Shown in pieces: positions 11,738 to 23,700 of a stretch of DNA of 64,000 nucleotides (the stretch's first letter is position 1; each line of letters opens with the position of its first letter). Under the pieces are notes generated by a model. That model worked only from the letters and a program-made list of their open reading frames with translations. It searched no databases and was not told the DNA's origin. The position numbers and the translations under genes are program-made. Source of the DNA: Dasypus novemcinctus (taxonomy: Eukaryota; Chordata; Mammalia; Cingulata; Dasypodidae); assembly GCF_030445035.2 (NCBI RefSeq), contig NC_080685.1:112828432-112892431 (forward strand), written 5' to 3'.

Positions 11738-14700
11738 GTGAGCATGGGACATGGGTGTCCTCTTCACCCCAAACCCCTTAGAGAAGGCCTTTGATGTCAG
11801 GAGGAAAGTATAGTAGAAAGAGGACAAAAAGTACTATAAAGTAAAAAGGCTAAAATGAGATGGAAAGCTAAATTTCCACTCCCTCCTCTCTCCAAGTTGA
11901 GGGGGGATGTGTAGAGAAGATATTGCTGTAGTTTTGGAAGGAATGACACCCAGAACAAAAGTGAAGACACAATAAATATAGGAAACCAGCAGTTTTGCTT
12001 GGGAGATTCTAAGAGGCCTCTTGATCCTTCTTCTCTCTGCCTCTCTGCCTTCTGGAATAGCATTTTGGGTGGTGAAGTCTAGATGGGTCATCTGATGGCA
12101 GCCCCTGGACTTTGAGGAACTAAACGAGAAGAGGAAGCCCTGATTGCCCAAAGTTGGTTCCAGGACCAGCTCTGAGGGGTTAGATTGCTGGACTGTGGCA
12201 ATTTTTCCATCTAAGTATTTTATTTTATTTTTTTAAAGATTTATTTGTTTATTTCTCTCCCCTTCCCTGTCCTGCCCCCCCCACCCAGTTGTCTGCTCTC
12301 TGTGTCCATATGCTGTGTGTTCTTCTGTGTCTGCTTGTATTCTTGTCAGCGGCATCTGGAATCTGTGTGTCTTTTGGTTGCGGCATCGTGTTGTGTCAGC
12401 TTTCCGTGTGTGTGGTGCCACACCTGGGCAGGCTGCACTTTTTTTGCCCTGGGCAGCTCTCCTTATGGGGTGTACTCCTTGCACGTGGGGCTCCCCTACA
12501 CGAGGACACCCCTGCGTGGCACGGCACTGCTTGCGCGCATCAGCACTGCGCATGGGCCAGCTCATCACATGGGTCAAGGAGGCCCAGAGTTTGAACCTTG
12601 GACCTCCCATGTGGTAGGTGGATGCTCTATCCATTGAGTCAAATCTGCTTCCCCATCTAAATATTTTAAATCCACATTCTAACCATTTAAAAAAGATTCA
12701 TTTTGGAACCAAATGTTGAGCAGTAGTCTATCAAAACAGTACCATTATTGAGTCTAGACCAAGAGTCGGCAAACTATGGTTTATGGACCCAGTCCAGCCC
12801 ACTGTTGGTTTTTGTACAGGCTGCAAGCTCAAATAGGTTTTACTTTTTGTTGTTTTTTTTGCTTAAAAAACAACCAACTTTATTTAACAAAGGACAAAAA
12901 CAAAAGTTATTTACAATAGGTTTTTTCACAAATAATTCCACTGGACAACTGTGCTTCTCCTCCAGGTTTATCTCACAACCAAATCAAGTAGAGGTTGCCC
13001 GGTCAGCTACCCCATTTCACACAAGAGGGGGCGCCACCTAGAATTGTGCAGCATGGCCCCCACCCACCACCTGACTGCTCAGCGCCCTGTGGGAAGGGAA
13101 GTCCTACCCCAGCCCAATACACTTAGAGACCCTGCTACAAGCAGCTGTAAGAGCCCACCAGACCTGTTCACATTCTTTAACAGTTGAAAAAAAAAGAATG
13201 TTATGTGACACATGAACATTATATGAAATCCAAATTTCAGTGCCCATAAATAACATTCATTTATGCAGTATCTTGTGGCTAATATGGCAGCATGGATTAG
13301 TTATGACAGAGTCCATCTGACCTAAAATACTTATTATCTATCCTTTTACAGAAAATGTTTACTGACAGTTTTATCTCTTCTCTTAAATTTAGGGTATGAT
13401 CCCCTTATCCATTGTGTCTTGCTAACCTTTTTGAGCCAAGAAATTGAACGATTTGATAAGTTATTATTTGTTATACATAAATCTTTAAAAGATCTTCAAT
13501 TTGCTATAAAAGGAGAGATCATTCTCACCCAAGAACTAGAAGAAATTTATAACTCTTTTCTTGATAGGAGAGTTCCGACATTGTGGCAGGTAAGAAATGC
13601 TTGATTGAAATAAGTATTCAAATTTAAGAAAACGGTTAAGTATAGAATTCATTTACATGATGAAATATTATATAATTATTAAAACCTGCAGATGCTGATA
13701 TATTTTTGGTGTATTTACTAATACAACCTTTTAGAGAGCAATGTGGCAATTCCACTTAAATAAATATATCTATTAATAGGAGTCTAGCTAGACAAATTAT
13801 GATACATCCAAAAAAATGAGGTATGTGCTGATATAGAAGGATCTCCAAGATATATTGTTAAACAAAAGAATTTCAGAAAAACAGATCATTTTTAAAGGTT
13901 ATAAAAACATATACACTTATATAAAGCCATATATGCTTACATAAAACATGTTTACATATGTACAGATATGTTTAGAAAAACACATATATGCTTTAGATTC
14001 GAGAACCCCAAATAGAAGTTTTGGAAGAAAACACAAAAATCTGTTAATGATAGTTGCCAGATGGAGACTTGAGGGTGCTGTGGTTTTTTTTAAAAAAAGC
14101 TTTATTTTTACATTTTGTTATATCTTGTATCAATTTTTAATTTTACCATATTAATTTTTTAAATATTTATTTATTTATGTCCCCCCCCCCATTGTTTGTG
14201 CTCACTGCCTCTCATCTTCTTTTTAGGAGGCACTGAACCTGGGGCCTCCATGTGGGAGGGAGATGCCAGATCACTTGAGCCACCTCTGCTCCCAAACATA
14301 TTAATATTTTTCTAGTATAAAACTGCAAATGGTTACAGAGAATGTATAAGCTTCTTTTTGCAGAAATTAAAGATTAGGTCCTTTGGACCATCTTCTCACT
14401 GAAAGTGGGTATTGGAGATGAGAGCCAAAGGGTACACGGTTTCTTTCTGGGATGGTGAAGATGTTCTAAAATTGCTTATATGATGGTTGCACAACCTTGT
14501 GAGTATACCATAAACCATTGAGTTGTACACTTTAAAGGTGTGAATTTTATGGTATGTGAATTATACTCTCAAGATATTTTTTTAAAAAACTATGTAGTAA
14601 ACATGAAGAGAAGTTAGAGAAAGTAATGACAATTATAATTCTTTAAAACTGAATAAAAACTGAGTGAACAACTGAAATGTAAAGTCTACAGACTTCAAAT

Positions 14701-17700
14701 ATTTAGAATCATAGGATTTCAGAGCTTAAAAGGACCTTAGGAATCCTCTACAGATATGGTAGTTTTACAGATAGGGTAACTAAGAAGCAAAGAGGCTGTG
14801 TGACTTGCTAAGAAAGCTAATCCAAGAAGGAGCTGAAACACTTAAGTGCAGTTAGGTTGAAAGAACAGGGCACAGTTGGGCTACTCTAAGTATGGTTACA
14901 TATGGGAAACATGCTCCTAAGGAAATGACAAGAGCTAAGATCAGCCAGGTCAACACGTCCAACTTGCATAATTAGACAGATAGGAGCACCATTTAGATAT
15001 GGTGGGCAGAAAGAGATGCTGTTTGGGGAACAGATGATGACATCCCGTTTAAGACGTGGGAAGTCTGTGAAGCTAGAGGGGCTTCCAGCTGGAGCTACTG
15101 AAGAGCAGTTGGATGAGAGTGCAGCCTGGAGAGCAAACTTCAGGGATCTTCTGCCCAGACAAAGTAGCAGAAACCACGGCCCTGGGATAGACCTGGAAAA
15201 GAGAAGGTAAAACTGGAAGAGGGAGAGAGAACTAAAGGAGCAACAACAACGGGAAGGGGAGGGCAGGAGAAGAGGAGCCAATGGAGGAGACATAAAAAAC
15301 GTAGTCAGAGAATTAAAGAGGAAGCTACAATGGAGTGTGATCAAGAAACAGTTTTCAAGGGAGAAAGTAATATGTTCAAAAGCTGCAGAAAATACAAGTC
15401 AAGACAGTTTTAAAAGAAATCTCATAATATGTACACCACACACACATATCTTAAAAAAAAGAAAAGAAAAGTAAAGCATACTAATAAACAAAGAGATGGA
15501 GAATGGAAAGCTGAAGCTATGGAAGAGGAATTACTGCAAGGGAGACTGTGCACAGCACAGAGACGGGTCAGCCTTCCTCTGCAGTGGAAGAAAGAGTGAA
15601 CAGTGAGGAATGGGGATCCATAGCCCTCTGTACCGTGGAGACCAGGAGGTTGAAATATCTCATACTAATGGCATGCGAAGGTGCGGTAATATGCCAAGAG
15701 AGGAGTTTACAAAGAGGGGGTGGGGTGGGCTGGGGTGATTAAAGGAGTTTTAAAGTGATAAAAGTCTTTAGCAAGGATGGAAACTTCCATTCAAGTATTT
15801 CAGCCAAAGCATTGTTAAGATAATGCTGTTTGCCTTGGTAATATTAATGATTTTCAGATTTCCCATTTATGTACTTTTGGTTGGGAAATGACATCCTTCT
15901 ACCCAGCTATTTCTCCCTGGCAATTGAATCTGTTACCTAAGTTTGCAGATATGTTCCTAATAACCCCAAAGACAAATCTAAAAAGAAAAAAAAATGATGT
16001 GCCTGTCTCAATTTCCCAACAGAAATACTCCTACAAGTCATGTAAGCCTCTGAGTTCCTGGATTAATGATCTCATCCAGCGATTGAATTTCTTCAATACT
16101 TGGGCTAAAATGGCTTACACTGCGATTCATCATCGGTATGGATGGAAGCCACTTTACATTTCTTCCTTATGTTTGCTTAGAGCTTAATAACTTATGATCT
16201 AGTTTTACATGCTTGGCCTCTTTGGGTTCTCGCAGTAACTTGTGAATTAATCAAGGGAGATTCTTTTCTTCAGTTGAGGGTGAAGAAAGGGAGATCTAAG
16301 AAGTTGAGAGTCTCTTTCAAGGTCACTCTGCTCTAAGTGACGGATAGGACTAGAACCTAGTACATTTCTCTTTCCACTATTCTGTATTGTGTCCTGAGAA
16401 ACTAGCAGGGGGAAATGTGAAAGTAAGAAAGAATTGGTTACATATAATGTTTTGTAGGATGTACTGGAGATTGAACCCACAACCTTGTACATGGGAGGCG
16501 GGTGCTCAGCCACTGAGCTACATCCACTTCCAGTTACATATAATTTTTAAATGGGATTTTAGACATAATACAAAATAGCTTGAGAGCATGAGAGTAGTTA
16601 ACATTTGAGTGCCTCAGTGCAGACTTCTGGCCCACATTTCTCTATATATATTTTTAGAGAACTCAAATATTCAAAAAGGATATACAGGATTCAGCAAGGC
16701 CCAGAGGATTTTCTGCTATAGTAACGGTGGTCCTTGTTACCCATGTCCATTGCCTTCCCGTGTTTCACGGTTTCCCATCTTTCCTCACAAACGTTAAAAT
16801 CGTTTCCATTAAAGCGCAGGGCAAGAGTCTTGGGTTGAAGGAGAGATTGAGATGAAAAGACAAGGAAGGCTATTGAAAGGGACTGGAGGAAATGGCCCAG
16901 GTCATCGGGCGGTGCCATTACTGTGCTGTTAGCCATCCCAACCTGCGGTCTACCTTCCAATAGGTACATGAGATTGCTCACGGCTTGGAAGCAGTCTTTT
17001 CCGTCAGCTAGCCGAAAGTCCAAAGACCTGGCTGGCACAAACAGTGAGCTCTTTGAAGGATTTCCTGCAAGGTACTGGCTCCCGGCCTTCTTCTTTCCGC
17101 AAGGTGAGCATTAGAACCAGGACCATCCCCACTGGCCCAGCCGAGTCTGTGCGCCGACCTCTTCGCGTCACCTCTGTCCCTTCCTCCCCTTAGTGCACAG
17201 GGCCTCACCCTCATGCATGCACGGAAGAGTCGCTTCTCCCATCCCCACTCCCCCTCCCCCTCCCCCTCATATACCAAAATGGACCCATCCTTGTCGACAC
17301 CTCCTGTGCCAGGGCAGGCGGCTCCTGGCCCGTCTCCAGGCCGTTGATTCTAGGTGTCCAGGCCTGATGCTGGGCCCCTCACAGAAGCCACTGCGGCTTT
17401 TAACAGGGGGCGCCTGGATATGGGCACCTTGCCAAAGAAGCTGATTCTGTGCTTCATTTCCATTCATTTATTCATTGAGCAAGAACGAATGAATGAATGT
17501 GTGCTGGGAGCTGGGCCCTGCCTGGTCAGCACAGATGTCCAGCAGCAAAGACACATCCAACAAGACTGTGTTGCACTATGTGGAGAGGTGGAATGAGGGT
17601 TAGAAAGGGGCACTGCTTGACTGTAAGCTCCACATGGGCAGGAATCAGGGGTGATTTTACTCCCTATTGTATCCCCAGCACCAAAAAAGCTCTTGAAAAA

Positions 17701-20700
17701 TATATGAAGAATAAGTGAGTGAATACATTTCTGAATGAATACATGAATATTTATCTTCATATTTTTATATATTTATTTTTATATTCATCCATATATACAA
17801 GACAGGAGGACCTAAGCTAAGGGCTGGGGTGGGGGGTGGGGGGGGACACTAAGGAAATGGCCTCTAAAATGAGACTTGAAGCACGCTCCCATCCCACATC
17901 ATCAGGTCGGGATGGAGGGAGGGGTGGGAGTGGGGAGGGGCCCGTCCATCGGGAGAGGGGCCCGTCCATTGGGTGATGGAGGTCAGGGGCTATTCTGAGG
18001 ACCGTGCGTACTTGAAGTCATTTCATTCTCAGGGCCATCTTCTGAGGTTGTTACTGTTATCATCCCGATTCTCAGAAAGGAAAACTTTGGCCCAGAGAGG
18101 TTAAGTCATTTGCCCAAAGTCATACAACTAGTAAATGACTGAGGCTAGATTTGAGCTCAGCTTGTCTGCCTTGACCACTGCAAGTACTTAACCACCACAC
18201 TAAACTGGAAATAGCATTCTCATTGGAGAAAATCCATTCAAAGGCCCAGGGATAAGAGAGAGAGAAAGCCGTCTTAGAGAGACCAAATCTTCATGATGGT
18301 CAGACCAAAAGGCTCAGAGGGAGGCTGGTGTAGGGTATATACGGAAAGATGGGCACAAGCCAGCTTCCGGGGGCAGTGCGAGGTTAGAGCAGGTTGTTTC
18401 CATCTGTGGCAACAGGAAGCCACTGAGGTGTTTGAAGGGGCTGCCATGGCCTGAGGCCTTCATTCAGTATGGCAGAAAGCCAGTGGACAGGACAAGGCAA
18501 GGCTGGAGTCTGCGAGGCCATCTGGGAGGTGGTTTTATTCTCCAGGCCAGAGCCAAAGGCGGCGCAGAGTGGGGCGGGGTGGAGTAGAAGAGAAGGAGTT
18601 GCTTAGAGGGACGTTGAGGAAGCTGAACCAACTGGACGCCAGGTTTGAAAGGATGGGGGTGTGGGAGAGAGGGGTTAAGCGTGACGCCCAGGTTTCTGGC
18701 CTGGAAAGCCAGCTGGATGCAGTTGTCATTTGCTGAAATAGTAAAGACAGAGAAAGGAGCGAATGCTGATGTGTGAAATGATAGTCATGCTGAGTGTGTG
18801 GTGCTTGGAGACGTGCAAATAACACTGTCCTGTAAGCAGTAACTGACATGGGGCAGGTGCTCAGGAGAGGTCTGGGCTAGAGAGAGAGTCGGCGTGCCCC
18901 GTGGTCCCCAAGCACTCAGTCGGTCGAGGCTGGCAGTGTGGCAGGTTGCTGCCCACAGCACAAAGATGATTAAAATCCAGGGCTTGTCTTCCTGGGGCCT
19001 GCAGTGCCCCAAGTGCACAGCAGAGAGCAAAGTCCCTTCTGGCTGGGCCAAGAGAGATGGATTCTTGGGCCTGGTTGGATTATAGGGAAATATGAGGAAG
19101 AACATCCAAAGCAGATGGCACGAAAAAGACCCTGAGGCAGGAAGGTGCACTATGTGCACGTGGGTATTTTTCCTGTTAAGATTTCTTTTTTATTTATTTC
19201 TCCCCCTTCCTCCCCCCACAAGTTGTCTGCTTTCTGTGTCCATTCGCTGTGTGTTCTTCTGTAACCGCTTCCATCCTTAGCGGCACGGGAATCTGTGTTT
19301 CTTTTTGTTGTGTCTTCTTGCTTTGTCAGCTCTCCGTGTGTGCAGCACCATTCTTGGGCAGACTGCACTTTCTTTCGCGCTGGGCGGCTCTCCTTAGAGC
19401 GTGCACTCCTTATACGTGGGGCTCCCCTACGCGGGGGACACGTCTGCATGGCAGGGCACTCCTTGCGCGCATCAGCACTGCGCATGGGCCAGCTCCACAC
19501 GGGTCAAGGAGGCCCAGGGTTTGAACTGCAGACTTCCCATGTGGTAGGTGGACGCCCTAACCACTGGGCCAAGTCTGCTTCCCAAGTGGGTATTTCTTGC
19601 AGCAGAGACATGAGACGGTAGGATGGGGCTGGACATGGTGTCCTTTACTTATGCAGTGGAGGAGACAGCTCCATGAGCACTGCATGGCTGATGCTGGGAT
19701 AGTGGCATCACGTGATGGAGAAGGACACAGTTAGCAATCTGGCAGTTTATGCAGAATGGATTAAATAAGGGAACGAGAGCTGGGGGCGAGAGCAGCTAAG
19801 AGGTGTGCTAGATTCTGGTGCGTAGAGCAAGATACAGAAATGCAGTTCAGACTTGCGTAAGCAAAACAGAAGTGTTCCCTTCCGTGTAGGTGGGAAGGAA
19901 GTCGAGGGATTTCAGCTCCAGGCATGGCTGGACCACTGTGGTCAGGCTTCCCTCTGTGTCCCTCCCACCCCGCCTCCCATTTCCTCGGCTCAGCTCAGCT
20001 TCCCTCTGTTGGTTTCATTTTTTCCTGCCAGACAAAGCCTCTTTCCTGACAGGCAGGGGAAAGAACAGTCCCAGGCATTTGGCGATCCCAGGGGACAAGG
20101 CCTGCCGCCTCCCTCTGCCCGCGTGCTCATTTCTTGCGAAAGGCTCTGCCTCCCCAGTGGGATCTTGTGCTCGCCCCTGGGGCCCATCTCTGTTGCCAAG
20201 AGAATGAGGTGCTGTGAAGGCTACGGAGGGGCCAAGGCAGAGAGACCCGCGGGTCTGCAGCGCCCCCACACCCACGAGGAGTAGGGGAGGGGCGCTGGGG
20301 AGACGAAGACCATCCTCGTCCCCCAGGGCTGTGCAGCTGCTTGGGCCCTGGGGCCGCCCTCCCCCCGCGCAGCGCCCCCCAGGCCCTCGTCTTCCCCGCC
20401 TCGAGGCACGCTGCGGCCCCGGCGGGAGGAGCGCGGGCGCGGGACCTGGCTGTGTCTGCCCGCAGGCTTCCTGGCTGCTGCGCTGCAGGACTACGCGAGG
20501 TGCCGCGGGCTCCCCGTGGACGCGCTCACGTTCACGCACGCCGTGCTGTCCGACGCCGCGGGCACGGAGGACGAGGCCTTCTCCATACTGATCCAGAAGA
20601 ACCTCAACATAGTCAGGAGAGCCTTCAAGGTAAGGGGGGAGGCCCCGCCCCGCGCCGCGCCCCGCCAGCCCTCGGCGGCCCTGGCGCGGCCCTGGCGTGG

Positions 20701-23700
20701 CCCTGGCGTGGCCCTGGCGTGGCCCTCGGCGGCCCTGGCGCGGCCCTCGGTGGCCCTGGCGTGGCCCTCGGTGGCCCTGGCGCGGCCCTGGCGTGGCCCT
20801 CGGTGGCCCTGGCGCGGCCCTGGCGCGGCCCTGGCGTGGCCCTCGGCGGCCCTGGCGTGGCCCTGGCGTGGCCCTGGCGCGGCCCTGGCGTGGCCCTCGG
20901 CGGCCCTGGCGTGGCCCTCGGCGGCCCTGGCGCGGCCCTGGCGTGGCCCTCGGCGGCCCTGGCGTGGCCCTCGGCGGCCCTGGCGTGGCCCTGGCGTGGC
21001 CCTGGCGCGGCCCTGGCGTGGCCCTCGGCGGCCCTGGCGCGGCCCTGGCGCAGCCCTGGCGTGGCCCTCGGCGGCCCTGGCGTGGCCCTGGCGTGGCCCT
21101 CGGCGGCCCTGGCGCGGCCCTGGCGTGGCCCTCGGCGGCCCTGGCGTGGCCCTCGGTGGCCCTGGCGCGGCCCTGGCGTGGCCCTGGCGTGGCCCTCGGC
21201 GGCCCTGGCGTGGCCCTGGCGTGGCCCTCGGCGGCCCTGGCGCGGCCCTCGGCGGCCCTGGCGCGGCCCTGGCGTGGCCCTCGGTGGCCCTGGCGTGGCC
21301 CTGGCGTGGCCCTCGGTGGCCCTGGCGCGGCCCTGGCGTGGCCCTGGCGTGGCCCTCCGCGGCCCTGGCGTGGCCCTGGCGTGGCCCTGGCGCGGCCCTC
21401 GGCGGCCCTGGCGCGGCCCTGGCGTGGCCCTGGCGTGGCCCTCCGCGGCCCTGGCGTGGCCCTGGCGCGGCCCTCGGCGGCCCTGGCGCGGCCCTCGGCG
21501 GCCCTGGCGCGGCCCTGGCGTGGCCCTGGCGTGGCCCTCCGCGGCCCTGGCGTGGCCCTGGCGCGGCCCTCGGCGGCCCTGGCGCGGCCCTGGCGCGGCC
21601 CTGGCGCGGCCCTCGGCGGCCCTGGCGTGGCCCTGGCGTGGCCCTGGCGTGGCCCTGGCGTGGCCCTGGCCCCCGGCCGTCCCGCAGCCGCGCCGGCGCC
21701 GCAGGGCCGGCTCCCGCGCCTTTCCAGGGAGGAAAGGAGCGCAGATGAGGGAGTTGAGAATACAGCAGGTATGGGTTTTAAACCATGTCCTGCTTTCAGC
21801 TGACGCCGGGGCGCGGACGCTGCGGGGGGTCAGGCTGGGAGCTGGTATCTCCAAATCCGGGGGCAAACTTCTCCCCGAGGCAGCGCAGGGCCCAAACGCC
21901 TGCCCTCCCGCAGCTGCTCGGTCCAGAGTCCGGCAGCGTCCAGGCGACACCCCGGCTCTCACGGAACCCCCAGCGCCCTCGGGGGTGCGGCCGGGGAGGG
22001 CGCGGCAGCTCGGCAGTGCTCGCAGAAGCCCCGGGGCAGCCCGGCCCCGCCTGCGCTCGCCGCTTTCACCCCGAGGTGAAGGGCCACAGGGTTCTTTGAG
22101 AAACCTCAAATCGGTTCTAGGAGACTATTTTTCTACTCCAGGACCAGTGCCACGCAGCGTCAGAGGTTTGAAGCCACGTGCGATGGCTGGTAGAGCAAGT
22201 CAGTCCTCATTCTTTTTTTTTTTTTAATTTTAAAAATTAATAGAACACAAGGAATGTTACATTAAAAACCATAAAAAAACAAAAAAACATAATAGGTTCC
22301 CACATAACCCACTCCCCACCCCCCACCTCATCATTTTTGTAAATTGTAATTTTTTTAATACATCACACACAAAAAAACTGTTACACTAAAAAATATGAGG
22401 TTCCCGTACCCCCCCCCACTCCTCCCACACCAACAACCTCCCCCATCATTGTGGCACACTCATCATACTTGGTGAACACATTTTGGGGCACTGCCGCACC
22501 ATATAGATAATAGTTCACCCTGTAGTTCACGCTCTCCCCCAGTACATTAAGCGGGTTATGGCAGGATATATAAAGTCCAGTATCTGACCCTGCAGTATCA
22601 TTAAGGCAACTCAAAATCCCAAAAATGCCTCCATATCAGATCTCTGCTTCCCTCTCCCTGCCCTCAGCAACTACTGTGGCCACTTTCTCCACCTCGATGC
22701 TAAAATTTCTTCTCTTACTCGTCACAATAATTTTATAGTAGAATATCAGTAAGTCCACTCTAACCCATATTTTATTCCTCCATTCTGTGGCCCCTGGCAT
22801 GGTGATATCTTCTCCACCTCTAGATCAAGAGGGGGCTTAGATTGCACATGGATGATGGATGCAATTCCTCTGCTTGTAGTTGTAGGCACTCTTGATCCCC
22901 TGGTGTGGTGGTTGGCCATCTTCACCTCCCTGTTAGCTGACCTGGGTAAGACCAACGAGCCAGAGGGTAGGAGTCGCCACTCTGCTGAGGCTCAGGGTCC
23001 AGCTGGCACATGGGCAGACAGAGATTCAAGTCTCCTGAGTATGGCCCATCCCTAGTGCCAACCACAGGTTCAGTAAAAGTGACAGAAGAGGCATGTGTAG
23101 AAAAGTCACATTCTTTTTTAAAGCTGGCTTGATTTTTGCACGTTTTCTCTTCTAGATGAATTTGAGAATAAGCTTATCATATTTCATTTTTTAAAATCTG
23201 TTAAGATTTTGATCAGCTTGCCATCAAATTGCATATAAATATAAGGGAGAGATGCTGTCATTTAACATTTTTTTTTTCATTCCTTCAGATGTCTTATGTC
23301 ACTAAGATTTGTTTTCTTCACATTGGTCTTAGAAATTATTGTTAGCTTTTTTTCCTACTTGTTTTGTGATTGTTTTCCTACTTGCTTCATAATTGCTGCT
23401 ATCATGGATAGGATTTTTAATGCCCTACAACTTACTTTCTGCAGTTAGCCCTCTTAACTCATCTTTTTCTAATTGACACTTGCCAAGTTGTCAATTTCAT
23501 TTACTTTTTCACATGAACAAGATTTTTGCTTTATTAATTAACTTTAATGCTGTTTTGTTTGCTTGTTCTCCTTTCAATTCTGCTTTTACCTTTTTTTGTT
23601 ACTTCTGCTTTCTTTGGGTCTATTTTATTGCTCTTTTACTGGCTTCTTTTTGTTTATTTTCACTGAGGTATAACAGACATAGAATAAAGGACACAAATCT

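Noticed and set aside
12233-12637. Proline/cysteine-rich frames of about 100-130 codons, repeated at 7558, 12245, 19249, 34429 and 49661
   Set aside because: They recur wherever a DAS SINE lies and are translations of the same repeat.
16023-16187. Longer version of the DNAH14 exon extending to 16187
   Set aside because: The frame stays open past 16135, but only the donor at 16135 joins in phase to the next exon and gives the conserved dynein sequence.
20341-22227. Open frames of 628, 494, 410 and 368 codons on both strands over the minisatellite
   Set aside because: No 10- or 11-bp unit, alone or joined, can contain a stop codon on either strand. Openness is compositional and the peptides are simple repeats in every frame.
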